Assembly: GCA_002436015.1 (NCBI GenBank)
Contig: DIXJ01000003.1
Location: 1-64,000 of the forward strand
Reading direction: 5' to 3'
DNA: 64,000 bases
DNA from: Synergistaceae bacterium UBA6083
GTDB lineage: Bacteria; Synergistota; Synergistia; Synergistales; 79-D21
The position numbers and the translations under genes were made by a program. Position 1 is the stretch's first letter. Each line of letters starts with the position of its first letter. Under the pieces are notes generated by a model, which was given only the letters and a program-made list of their open reading frames with translations, ran no database searches and was not told the DNA's origin. Positions 49,170 to 57,633 of this stretch are shown in pieces.

Positions 49170-49218
49170 CTATCTTATTAAATCGTAGAAGTCTTTGGTT
49201 TCGAAGAAGGGGAAGAAC

Positions 49219-50559
49219 ATGGCCAAGAGTATCGAAAAAAGATTCCGTTGCGGTGAATGCGGTTTTTTTGCCCGTTCCTGGTCAGGCAAATGTCCCTCTT
49301 GCGGAAGTTGGGGAACATTGGAGGAAGAAGCCCGGATAGTTGAGACCTCGGGCCAGGGGACGGAAAAGGGACCTGTCGTCTGCAACTTGTCGGACGTGAG
49401 CCCTCCCCGGAGGATTCCTTCGGGAATTGGAGAACTGGACAGGGTGCTGGGTGGAGGTTGGGTAACGGGGAGCGTGACCTTGCTGGCGGGGGAGCCCGGG
49501 GTCGGAAAGTCGACCCTCCTGTTGCAGGCATGCGCATCCATGGCTGGCGCGGGGAACCGGGTTCTTTACGTTTCGGGAGAGGAATCCCCTTCCCAGGTCG
49601 CCCTCAGGGGCAAACGTCTCGGCGCCGCCGGTGCGGGTTTTTCCCTTATATGCCAGGAGGGCCTCCAGGAGATTCTCCCGATGCTTCCGGATTTTGACTT
49701 TGCCGTTTTCGACAGTGTCCAGGCCATGCGGCATGCCGAGACCCCGGGGTGGCCCGGAACGCCTGGGCAGGTCCGAGCCGTGGCGCAGGGTGTTTCCGAG
49801 GAAGCAAAGCGTTGTGGCTGCGCGGCTGTCCTGGTTGGGCACATCACGAAGGACGGACAGATCGCGGGGCCAAAACTGCTGGAGCACATGGTCGACGTCG
49901 TCCTGCATTTTTCGGGTGACAAAACCTCCCCCTATCGCCATGTCAGGGGGATGAAAAACAGGTATGGAAGCACGGATGAGCTAGGGGTTTTCGAGATGAT
50001 GGAAGCGGGACTGGAGGGGATTCCCGACCCGAGCCGCCTTTATTGGAACGAAGCAACATGCCCCATACCAGGAACCGCGATGACAGTAGTCCTGGAAGGT
50101 TCCAGGCCCCTGGTGGCTGAAATCCAGTCACTGTCGTGTGCGACTCCTTTCCCTTACCCGAAGAGGACGGCCCGGGGGGTTGCCGTCAGCCGAATGGGCC
50201 TTCTCCTTGCCGTCCTTGAAAGAAGAGGGGGACTTGCGTCAAGGTCCATGGATGTTTTCATGAACGTCGTGGGAGGGTTGAACATTGAAGATCCCGCGGC
50301 AGACCTGGCTGTTTGCGTTTCTCTCGCTTCCTCTCTAAGCGACTGCCCGCTTCCCCGGGATTGGGTTTTCATAGGGGAAGTCGGGCTTGGGGGTGAAGTC
50401 CGTCCCGTCCCCCGCATCCTGTCGCGTTTGAAGGAAGCAGCGCGGCTGGGTTTTGCGACCGTTGTCACAAGCCGGTACCAGGACCAGGAAGCCCCCCCCG
50501 GGATCAATATCCTGAAGGTCGGGCGGTTGAGCGAGGCCTTGAAGGAGCTGACTGGATGA
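49219..50559 (+). CDS. radA: DNA repair protein RadA (Sms)
   Basis: 446 residues. Zinc finger C11-x-x-C14 and C25-x-x-C28; Walker A G-E-P-G-V-G-K-S-T at 91-99; the RadA-specific K-N-R-Y-G-S-T-D-E motif near 250; C-terminal Lon-like domain with the G-G-E-V-R segment. RadA is a hexameric helicase that extends recombination D-loops. ATG 49219 follows GAAGGGGAAG. It overlaps nfeD by 4 bases. Confidence 0.95.
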   Translation: MAKSIEKRFRCGECGFFARSWSGKCPSCGSWGTLEEEARIVETSGQGTEKGPVVCNLSDVSPPRRIPSGIGELDRVLGGGWVTGSVTLLAGEPGVGKSTLLLQACASMAGAGNRVLYVSGEESPSQVALRGKRLGAAGAGFSLICQEGLQEILPMLPDFDFAVFDSVQAMRHAETPGWPGTPGQVRAVAQGVSEEAKRCGCAAVLVGHITKDGQIAGPKLLEHMVDVVLHFSGDKTSPYRHVRGMKNRYGSTDELGVFEMMEAGLEGIPDPSRLYWNEATCPIPGTAMTVVLEGSRPLVAEIQSLSCATPFPYPKRTARGVAVSRMGLLLAVLERRGGLASRSMDVFMNVVGGLNIEDPAADLAVCVSLASSLSDCPLPRDWVFIGEVGLGGEVRPVPRILSRLKEAARLGFATVVTSRYQDQEAPPGINILKVGRLSEALKELTG

Positions 50560-51914
50560 TGAGAACAAAACGAAAGGACGCCGGAATTGCCGTTCTTTTC
50601 CTGTGTTCACTGCTCTTTTCCCTTGCAGGACCGGCCTTATCGGCAGGAGAAGCGGCGGTTGTGGTCGTTGCGCCGATGGAAGGGGTCGTAGGGGTTTCCC
50701 TCGAGAATTACCTTGATGAAGCTTTTGCCTTTGCTGCGAAGGAAAAGGCAACGATTCTCGTGATCAGCATCGACACGCCGGGCGGACTTGTCACCTCCAT
50801 GAGGGGCATGTCCCAGAAAATCCTTGCCGCACCCCTTCCCGTAGCGGTTTGGGTGGGACCGCCGGGAGCCCGGGCCGCTTCTGCCGGAGCTTTCCTTGTC
50901 CTGGCTGCCCACGTTGCGGCCATGGCCCCGGGGACGAACATCGGGGCTGCACACCCCGTTACCGCTTCGGGGCAGGACGTTCCCGACAAGGAAATGAGCC
51001 GGAAGATAACGAACGACTTGGCTGCACAGATCCGGTCGCTTGCGGAGGAACGGGGGCGGAACGCCAAGGTTGCGGCAGACATGGTACTGGAAAGCGTTTC
51101 CCTCACAGCCAGGGAGGCCTTGGACAGGGGAGTGATCGATACGATAGCCCCGGATTTGCCCTCTTTGGTCAAATGGATGGACGGGCGCAAGGTCAAGGTC
51201 GGGGCTTCCCAAGTTACCCTGGACCTGAAGCGCTACGAGATTCGCCGGTTTGAAATGAGCCCTCGCCTGAGAGCGCTTCACTTCATTTCCCGCCCGGACG
51301 TGGCCTACATGATGCTGACCCTTGGAATACTGGCGATCGTTTTTGAGGTCCTTACTCCCGGAGGCTTTGTCATGGGAACTTCCGGGGCTGTCTTGGCCCT
51401 TATCGGGGCCTACGGGCTAAGGATGCTGCCCTTCAACTGGGCGGGCGTCATCCTTCTCGTGGCGGGTATTCTCGTGCTTGTCCTCGACCTGGTGGTCGGT
51501 GGGGTCGGGATACTGAGCCTTTTCGGCTTGGCATCCCTTGCGGTGGGGTCGCTGGTTATCTTCAGGGCGCCGGGAGGTGAGCTCTTGAACGTTTCCGTGG
51601 GATTCATGGCGGGGATGGTCGTGACCCTGGGCATTTTCTTCCTTTTTGCTGCGGGAGCCGTCTGGCGTTCCACGAGGAAGAAAGTTGCGTCGGGAAAAGA
51701 GGGCATGGTTCTAAACGAGGGAGTGGTCGTGGAAGATCTTTCCCCCGGAGGTTTTGTAAACTGCCATGGAGAAATATGGAGGGCGGTTTCCGATGACGGG
51801 TACCCGATTCCCAAGGGAACGCCGGTTTTGGTCGTCCGTGCAGAGGGACTTACCCTGAGGGTGAGGGCGAGAGAAACAGAATCTCTGGATTTGAAAGGAG
51901 AGGGTCGTCAATGA
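50556..51914 (+). CDS. nfeD: NfeD-family membrane-bound ClpP-class serine protease
   Basis: 452 residues. A signal peptide of about 30 residues (L-F-L-C-S-L-L-F-S-L-A-G-P-A-L-S-A), a ClpP-like protease domain with nucleophile S in A-A-S-A-G-A-F and a Lys downstream (D-K-E-M-S-R-K), then four to five membrane segments, and a soluble C-terminal NfeD OB domain. Long form with protease. It overlaps slipin by 4 bases; such pairs cleave stomatin-like proteins. Confidence 0.9.
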   Translation: MMRTKRKDAGIAVLFLCSLLFSLAGPALSAGEAAVVVVAPMEGVVGVSLENYLDEAFAFAAKEKATILVISIDTPGGLVTSMRGMSQKILAAPLPVAVWVGPPGARAASAGAFLVLAAHVAAMAPGTNIGAAHPVTASGQDVPDKEMSRKITNDLAAQIRSLAEERGRNAKVAADMVLESVSLTAREALDRGVIDTIAPDLPSLVKWMDGRKVKVGASQVTLDLKRYEIRRFEMSPRLRALHFISRPDVAYMMLTLGILAIVFEVLTPGGFVMGTSGAVLALIGAYGLRMLPFNWAGVILLVAGILVLVLDLVVGGVGILSLFGLASLAVGSLVIFRAPGGELLNVSVGFMAGMVVTLGIFFLFAAGAVWRSTRKKVASGKEGMVLNEGVVVEDLSPGGFVNCHGEIWRAVSDDGYPIPKGTPVLVVRAEGLTLRVRARETESLDLKGEGRQ

Positions 51915-52708
51915 TCGGGAATCTCATCGAGTTTATTTTCAGCGCGGGCAGCACATTAGGGGTCATTCTCATTGTCTTGATCCTGCTGACTTCCGCGGTC
52001 AAGATCATACCTGAATACCAGAGGGGTGTTGTTTTCCGCCTCGGGCGCCTTACCGGGGCAAAGGGACCAGGGCTTGTGATCATCATCCCGTTCATCGACA
52101 GGATGGTGAAGGCGGACCTCCGGGTCGTGACCCTGGACGTCCCCGTCCAGGAGGTGATTACGAAGGATAACGTTCCGATCAAGGTGAACGCCGTCGTTTA
52201 CTTCCGGGTGATGGATCCCAACCGGTCGGTGGTTGAAGTCGAAAATTACATCATGGCGACAAGCCAGCTTTCCCAGACAACGCTTCGTTCGGTTATCGGA
52301 CGGGCGGAATTGGATGAGGTCCTGAGCGAGCGGGACAAGATCAACCTCGAGCTGCAGAAGATCATTGATGAAAAGACGGACCCCTGGGGCATCAAGGTCA
52401 GTGCCGTTGAGGTCAAGGAGCTCGAGTTGCCGGAAGGCATGAAGCGAGCCATGGCCCGCCAGGCTGAAGCCGAGCGGGAGAGGCGTGCAAAGATCATCAG
52501 CGCGGAAGGGGAAGCCCAGGCTGCGGAGCGCCTGAGCGAGGCGGCCCGAATCATGGAGGTGAGCCCGGTCACTCTCCAGCTCAGGTATCTCCAGACCATG
52601 AGGGAAATTGCGAGCGAGAAGAACGCCATGACCCTTTTCCCGTTTCCCTTTGAGATCATGAGGGCCTTCATGGACCGGGCGACGCAGGAAAAAACCAAGG
52701 ACGCATAA
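51911..52708 (+). CDS. Slipin / SPFH-domain protein
   Basis: 265 residues. A single N-terminal membrane segment, then the stomatin domain: I-I-P-E-Y-Q-R-G-V-V-F-R-L-G-R, G-L-V-I-I-I-P-F-I-D, V-T-L-D-V-P-V-Q-E-V-I-T-K-D and R-V-M-D-P-N. A coiled coil rich in A, E and R follows (about 170-215). It is the usual partner of NfeD in membrane organisation. ATGA overlap with nfeD; ends in front of a strong terminator. Confidence 0.92.
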   Translation: MIGNLIEFIFSAGSTLGVILIVLILLTSAVKIIPEYQRGVVFRLGRLTGAKGPGLVIIIPFIDRMVKADLRVVTLDVPVQEVITKDNVPIKVNAVVYFRVMDPNRSVVEVENYIMATSQLSQTTLRSVIGRAELDEVLSERDKINLELQKIIDEKTDPWGIKVSAVEVKELELPEGMKRAMARQAEAERERRAKIISAEGEAQAAERLSEAARIMEVSPVTLQLRYLQTMREIASEKNAMTLFPFPFEIMRAFMDRATQEKTKDA

Positions 52709-52730
52709 GCGGTCCATCTTTTTAAAAGTT

Positions 52731-52761
52731 GCGCAGGCCCCCAAGGGACCTGCGCTTTTTT
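52731..52761 (+). terminator. Intrinsic terminator after slipin
   Basis: GCGCAGGCCCC (52731-52741) pairs with GGGACCTGCGC (52745-52755) with one mismatch, followed by six T residues. Confidence 0.8.
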
Positions 52762-52771
52762 GTTTCCGGTT

Positions 52772-52800
52772 TTGCTAAGGTCTGTCAAGGTGGTTATAAT
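52772..52800 (+). promoter_or_regulatory. Promoter of leuS
   Basis: TTGCTA (52772-52777), 17-base spacer, perfect TATAAT (52795-52800), about 50 bases before ATG 52850. No T-box leader fits in the short untranslated region. Confidence 0.75.
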
Positions 52801-52849
52801 AATCCAACATCAGGTTCCGGACGGGATGATCGGGAAGGGAGAGGCCTTT

Positions 52850-55330
52850 ATGCCGTACAATTTCGAGCGCGTGGAAAAAAAGTGGCAGCAGTATTGGGAA
52901 GAAAACAAGGTTTTCCAGGTCGAGTGCGATCCGGGGAAACCCAAGTTCTATTGCCTGGAAATGTTCCCTTATCCCAGTGGTGCGCTCCACATGGGACACC
53001 TGCGAAACTATTCGATCGGTGACCTCTTAAGCCGCTTTTTGTGGATGAAGGGATGGAATGTCCTGCATCCCATGGGATTCGATGCCTTTGGCCTCCCGGC
53101 GGAGAACGCTGCCCTGAAGTACGGGGTCCACCCGAAGAAGTGGACCTGGGACAACATCGAGCACATGACCACCCAGCTCAAGTCGATGGGGTGCAGCTAC
53201 GACTGGCGCAGGCGCGTCGAGACCTGTTCCCCTGATTACTATCGCTGGACCCAGTGGATTTTCCTGCTCTTCCTCAAGAACGGGCTTGCCTACAGGAAAC
53301 ATGCTCCGGTCAACTGGTGCGAGAGTTGCCAAACCGTGCTGGCGAACGAACAGGTGATCGACGGGGGGCATTGCTGGCGATGCGGGAGCCTCGTAACCAA
53401 GCGCAAGCTTGAGCAGTGGTTCCTCAATATCACCCGTTATGCCCAGGAACTCCTCGATTCCCTGGGGGAGCTTCCCGGCTGGCCAGAAAAGGTCAAGCTC
53501 ATGCAGCGCAACTGGATCGGCCGCTCGGAGGGCGTCCACCTTTCTTTCCCGGTAGACGGGATGGAGACGTCCCTTGAAACGTTCACGACACGGTTCGACA
53601 CGATTTACGGCGTGACCTTCCTGGCCCTGGCCCCCGAGCATCCGCTGGTGGAAGAACTGGTTCGCAGGAGCCCGAAGGGGGACGAGATCCGCAAGTTCGT
53701 AGCTGAAACGCTCCAGAAGAGCGAGATCGAACGGACTGCGGTGGGTGGCGAAAAAACCGGCATAGACACGGGGTTCAAGGCAATCAACCCGGTCACGGGG
53801 GAGAAAGTCCCAATATGGGTTTCGAACTATATCCTCATCGAGTACGGTACCGGGGCGATCATGGGTGTGGCGGGGCATGACCAGCGTGACTTCGAGTTCG
53901 CCAGGAAATATGGAATCCCGGTGGGTGTCGTGATCCAGCCCACGGAAGGGAATCTCGACCCGGAAACGATGACGGGAGCCTTCGAGGGTGACGGCATCCA
54001 GTGCAATTCCGGAGATTTCGACGGACTTCCCACCGAGGAAAGCATTCCCCGCATGGCGGCTTGGGCCGAAGAAATTGGAGTGGGCAAGAGGGAAGTCAAT
54101 TTCCGGCTGAGGGACTGGCTAATCTCGCGCCAGCGTTACTGGGGGGCACCCATTCCTGTCGTTTATTGCGAAAAGTGCGGCATCGTCCCCATCCCTGAAG
54201 ACCAGCTTCCTGTCCTGCTCCCTGACGTCCAGGTCCTTCCTGGGGGAAAGAGCCCGTTGCCCGAGACCGAGGAATGGGTCAATACAACCTGTCCCTATTG
54301 CGGGGGACCGGCACGACGTGAAACCGACACCATGGACACGTTCATCTGTTCTTCCTGGTACTTCCTCAGGTTCTCGTCCCCTTGGACGGCCGAGTGTCCC
54401 TTCAGGAAAGAGGACGTCAATTACTGGATGGCTGTCGACCAGTATATCGGCGGTATCGAGCACGCCTGCCTGCACCTTATCTATGCACGTTTCTTCACGA
54501 AGGTCCTGTCCGACCTGGGTTACGTCGAGGCGCGCGAGCCTTTCACGAACCTCCTGACGCAGGGAATGGTCATCAAGGACGGATCCAAGATGTCAAAATC
54601 CAAGGGAAATGTCGTGGACCCGGACGAGATCATTCGAAAGTATGGAGCCGATACCGCACGGTTGTTCATCCTCTTTGCTGCCCCGCCGGACAAGGATTTG
54701 GACTGGTCCGAAAAAGGAGTGGAAGGGGCGCATCGCTTTCTCAGGAGGGTCTGGCGCCTGGTGGAGGAGGGAGGGGATGCCTTGCGGCAGGCTCCGCGCC
54801 GTAGAATCCCCCTTGTGGAATTGGCTGCCAAGGATCGCCGTGACCTCAAACGCCGTATCCAGTCCACGATCGAGAGCGTTGGCCGGGATATCGAGAAGGA
54901 ACGGCAATTCAACACGGCCGTGGCGCGACTCATGGAGCTGAGCAACGCCCTCTCGGATTTCACTCCCCGGGATGTGACCGACTGGACCCTTTACCGGGAA
55001 GGGATTGAAACGCTCCTGCTGTGCCTTTCTCCCTTCACGCCCCATATTTGCGAGGAACTCTGGCAAAGCCTTGAGAACCAGGGTTGTTTGGCCGGGGCGA
55101 CCTGGCCGGAGGTCGAAGCGGATTGCCTGGAGGCGGAATCGGTGACCATCGTGCTTCAGGTCAACGGTAAAGTCCGGGAAAAGATCGAACTCCCCGCCGG
55201 CCTTGGGTCCGAGGAACTCAAGGAAAGGGTCTTTTCCGAAGAAGCGGTCCGGAAACGGCTTGAAGGGAAGGAAATCCTGAAGGTGATCGCCGTTCCCGAC
55301 AGGCTGGTCAACGTGGTGGTGAAAGGATAG
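52850..55330 (+). CDS. leuS: Leucyl-tRNA synthetase
   Basis: 826 residues, full length. Class I motifs: the HIGH-type H-M-G-H at residues 47-50 after P-Y-P-S-G, and K-M-S-K-S at about 580-584. The editing domain (CP1, around 220-420) shows T-T-R-F-D-T. Zinc cysteines C-x-x-C around V-N-W-C-E-S-C and C-W-R-C. ATG 52850 with GGGAGAGG; the frame extends upstream across the promoter and is rejected. The stop overlaps holA by one base. Confidence 0.96.
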   Translation: MPYNFERVEKKWQQYWEENKVFQVECDPGKPKFYCLEMFPYPSGALHMGHLRNYSIGDLLSRFLWMKGWNVLHPMGFDAFGLPAENAALKYGVHPKKWTWDNIEHMTTQLKSMGCSYDWRRRVETCSPDYYRWTQWIFLLFLKNGLAYRKHAPVNWCESCQTVLANEQVIDGGHCWRCGSLVTKRKLEQWFLNITRYAQELLDSLGELPGWPEKVKLMQRNWIGRSEGVHLSFPVDGMETSLETFTTRFDTIYGVTFLALAPEHPLVEELVRRSPKGDEIRKFVAETLQKSEIERTAVGGEKTGIDTGFKAINPVTGEKVPIWVSNYILIEYGTGAIMGVAGHDQRDFEFARKYGIPVGVVIQPTEGNLDPETMTGAFEGDGIQCNSGDFDGLPTEESIPRMAAWAEEIGVGKREVNFRLRDWLISRQRYWGAPIPVVYCEKCGIVPIPEDQLPVLLPDVQVLPGGKSPLPETEEWVNTTCPYCGGPARRETDTMDTFICSSWYFLRFSSPWTAECPFRKEDVNYWMAVDQYIGGIEHACLHLIYARFFTKVLSDLGYVEAREPFTNLLTQGMVIKDGSKMSKSKGNVVDPDEIIRKYGADTARLFILFAAPPDKDLDWSEKGVEGAHRFLRRVWRLVEEGGDALRQAPRRRIPLVELAAKDRRDLKRRIQSTIESVGRDIEKERQFNTAVARLMELSNALSDFTPRDVTDWTLYREGIETLLLCLSPFTPHICEELWQSLENQGCLAGATWPEVEADCLEAESVTIVLQVNGKVREKIELPAGLGSEELKERVFSEEAVRKRLEGKEILKVIAVPDRLVNVVVKG

Positions 55331-56265
55331 TGCCTCACCTGATGGTGGCGAGCGCCGCTGGGACTTCCCAGCGGCGTCTCGTTTCGGAAACGACGAAACA
55401 GGAACTCGAGAAAGGATATCCACTTTCAGTCCGGAGGGAGGGGGGCGAGTGGAAGGATCTCCTCTCCAGTGAAAGTGGCGGCGGATTATTTGAAGCCCGA
55501 AGGCTCGTCCTTGTCGAGGAAGCCCACCTGCTTGGGAAATTCCCGCCGGGCCTTGAGTCGCTGCTGGAAGGACCCGAGTCTCCTATCCACGTCCTTCTTG
55601 TTTTTGCCGATGAACCGAAGTCGTTTTTTCCGAAAGAACTTTTCTCCAGGCTGACGTGGCTGAAGGGGGAGGAAATCCCGCGTTTTGGCGCAGCGAGGCA
55701 GAGATGGGTAGAGAACAAGGCCAGAATGCTGGGAGTGACGATTTCTACAGAGGCGATGGCCCTTCTCCTCGAGTCGGTGGAGGACCCTGAAGAGATTCTT
55801 TCCGAACTGTCAAAGCTTTGCCTGGCTTTAGAGGACAGTCGCATCGAGGTTGAACAGGTTCGTGCCCTTTGTTTCGACGAGGGGGAGAAGGCCCTTCTTT
55901 CCCTTCTCGATGGTTTGTGCGAGGCGGATATCCCGAGGGTGACGGGAGCCCTGCCCCACGTAAAAAGACGAGAGCTCATCCCGGTTGTGGCTGCCCTTCA
56001 TAACCGTTTCCGTCTTGCGCTGTACAGAGCGGCCTTCAAGTCCCCGCGAGCGGGCAAGGCGGTTTCGGAAGCCCTGAAGGCAAGGCCTTACCAGGAACGG
56101 CAAGCCGTGGAAGCAGCCCGCCATTATAGCCGGGCTGCCCTAGCGGCGTTTGTCAGGGATCTCTGCGGGGTAAACATTGGGGAGAAATCTGGAAATCGCA
56201 GCGGTTGGGTTGACCTGGAGCTGGCCATACTGGATTTACTGGGTTCAAGCAAGGCTCTGCATTAG
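55330..56265 (+). CDS. holA: DNA polymerase III subunit delta (HolA)
   Basis: 311 residues. Weakly conserved but recognisable delta subunit that opens the beta clamp with the clamp-loader complex: L-S-V-R-R-E near the start, R-R-L-V-L-V-E-E-A-H near 57, and the C-terminal three-helix collar. Its place beside rpsT, on the other strand, is the common holA-rpsT arrangement. The start is GTG 55330, whose first base is the last base of leuS. Confidence 0.8.
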   Translation: MPHLMVASAAGTSQRRLVSETTKQELEKGYPLSVRREGGEWKDLLSSESGGGLFEARRLVLVEEAHLLGKFPPGLESLLEGPESPIHVLLVFADEPKSFFPKELFSRLTWLKGEEIPRFGAARQRWVENKARMLGVTISTEAMALLLESVEDPEEILSELSKLCLALEDSRIEVEQVRALCFDEGEKALLSLLDGLCEADIPRVTGALPHVKRRELIPVVAALHNRFRLALYRAAFKSPRAGKAVSEALKARPYQERQAVEAARHYSRAALAAFVRDLCGVNIGEKSGNRSGWVDLELAILDLLGSSKALH

Positions 56266-56275
56266 GGAACTTGAG

Positions 56276-56308
56276 ACAAAAAGCCGCCGGCTATGCGTCG
56301 GCGGCTTT
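56276..56308 (-). terminator. Terminator of rpsT
   Basis: A 10-bp stem (56280-56289 with 56299-56308) with the rpsT stop codon in its loop; the minus strand shows a five-base T tract past the stem. Confidence 0.75.
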
Positions 56309-56569
56309 CATTACGTCTTTTGCCCTTTGGGTAAGCATGGATTTGCGTCTCGCGACCGTGTTGGGGTGCAAGACACCCTTGCCGGCGGCCTTGTCCAGGA
56401 CGGACTGGGCTTCGTCAAGACGGGACTGGATCAGCTTGGAATCCTTTCCCTCCAAACTTTCCATGAGTTTCTTTGCGGCAGTTTTGCAACGACTCTTCCA
56501 GAAACGGTTATAGAGTCGGTTTCTCTCGGAGATTCGGACTCGCTTTTCAGCGGATTTCTTGTTGGGCAT
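56291..56569 (-). CDS. rpsT: 30S ribosomal protein S20
   Basis: 92 residues, a basic helical protein that binds 16S rRNA. It opens M-P-N-K-K-S-A-E-K-R-V-R and contains K-S-R-C-K-T-A-A-K-K, S-V-L-D-K-A-A-G-K-G-V-L-H and N-T-V-A-R-R-K-S. ATG at 56569 follows GGGAGGAGGTG. A longer upstream frame (start 56629) runs into the promoter and is rejected. Confidence 0.95.
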   Translation of the reverse strand: MPNKKSAEKRVRISERNRLYNRFWKSRCKTAAKKLMESLEGKDSKLIQSRLDEAQSVLDKAAGKGVLHPNTVARRKSMLTQRAKDVMKAADA

Positions 56570-56600
56570 GCGGTTCACCTCCTCCCGTAAAGCAAAGCAA

Positions 56601-56629
56601 ATTCTAGCATGCCCAAGGCAACCGGGCAA
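56601..56629 (-). promoter_or_regulatory. Putative promoter of rpsT
   Basis: On the minus strand TTGCCC (56629-56624), 17 bases, TAGAAT (56606-56601), about 30 bases before ATG 56569. Confidence 0.5.
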
Positions 56630-56706
56630 GGAAGAAAAAGAGATTCGCGTGAAGCCGTATTATACAATAACGATCATGTTTTTGACTGGGGAAAGAGGCG
56701 GGGCTC

Positions 56707-57633
56707 ATGCAAGGTCCTCTGAAACAGGACGGCAACAAGTGGGGGAAGGGAATCGTCTCGGCGGGACTCGTGGTGTTGTCCTTTGCAGGTTTTTTCCTGG
56801 AAAACCGGGGATCCGGCCTGGGGAAGCTGCTTTGGCTTGTCGGAGGGTCAGGGATAGTGGGCCTCCTGACAAATGTCCTGGCAGTGAGGATGATCTTCCA
56901 CAAGATATCCTTCCGCATGGGACCCTGGGAATGGATTCTCCCCGGAAGCGGCGTCGTGACAAGGAACCAGGAACGGATTCTCGAAACCCTTGCCTGTGAG
57001 CTCCGGGAACGCTTGCTGACACAGGAGACACTTGAAAAAGCCGTTTTCGAGGGAAGGTTGCTGGACAGGGTAGGCCCGACCTTCCGCAAGGAAATGAGAC
57101 GCCTTTTCCTAAGACGTTCCAACCTTCGCAGGATGGGGGGGGCGCTGGAAGGGCCGCTGCAGCGCTTATTGCTGGGTCCAGAGACGCAGCGATTTGTAAG
57201 GTCCCAGGTGGAGAAGGCCCTCCAGGACAGCCTGATCCTTGGCATGGCGGGGAGATTGGGCCTGTTGAAAAGTGAGGTCATCGCGGAATGGGTGATCCGG
57301 TCGGCCTCGACAAACCTGAACAGGGCACTCCTGACGGAAATCGGGCTCAGGGAAACCCAGAGAAAGCTGGCGGCCCTCCTGGATGGCGCGAGCCATCTGG
57401 GAGATGCGGAGATCATGGTGATGGTCCGGGATAGTTTTGAGCGGCTCCTCATTCGCATGCTTCGCGAAATTGATCTCGGTGAACTTGCCAAGGGATCGCT
57501 GCGCGATGCAACGCCGGAGCAGCTGGAGAATTACCTTGAAGCCTTGGCAAGGAAGTATCTTGACTGGATCGAAATCTGGGGAGGACTCATGGGGGCGGCC
57601 CTTGGGCTTGGAATATGGGTGCTTTCAAGATGA
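56707..57633 (+). CDS. DUF445-family membrane protein
   Basis: 308 residues. Two hydrophobic segments near the N-terminus (about 15-33 and 38-58) and one at the C-terminus, with the DUF445 hallmarks L-T-N-V-L-A-V-R-M-I-F and P-G-S-G-V-V-T-R-N-Q-E-R-I. Bacillus YheB and YtxB are relatives of unknown role. It overlaps the DinG-type helicase gene by 4 bases. Confidence 0.85.
   Translation: MQGPLKQDGNKWGKGIVSAGLVVLSFAGFFLENRGSGLGKLLWLVGGSGIVGLLTNVLAVRMIFHKISFRMGPWEWILPGSGVVTRNQERILETLACELRERLLTQETLEKAVFEGRLLDRVGPTFRKEMRRLFLRRSNLRRMGGALEGPLQRLLLGPETQRFVRSQVEKALQDSLILGMAGRLGLLKSEVIAEWVIRSASTNLNRALLTEIGLRETQRKLAALLDGASHLGDAEIMVMVRDSFERLLIRMLREIDLGELAKGSLRDATPEQLENYLEALARKYLDWIEIWGGLMGAALGLGIWVLSR

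Noticed and set aside
52801..52849. T-box leader before leuS
   Set aside because: The leader from the predicted start is only about 45 bases, too short, with no T-box sequence.
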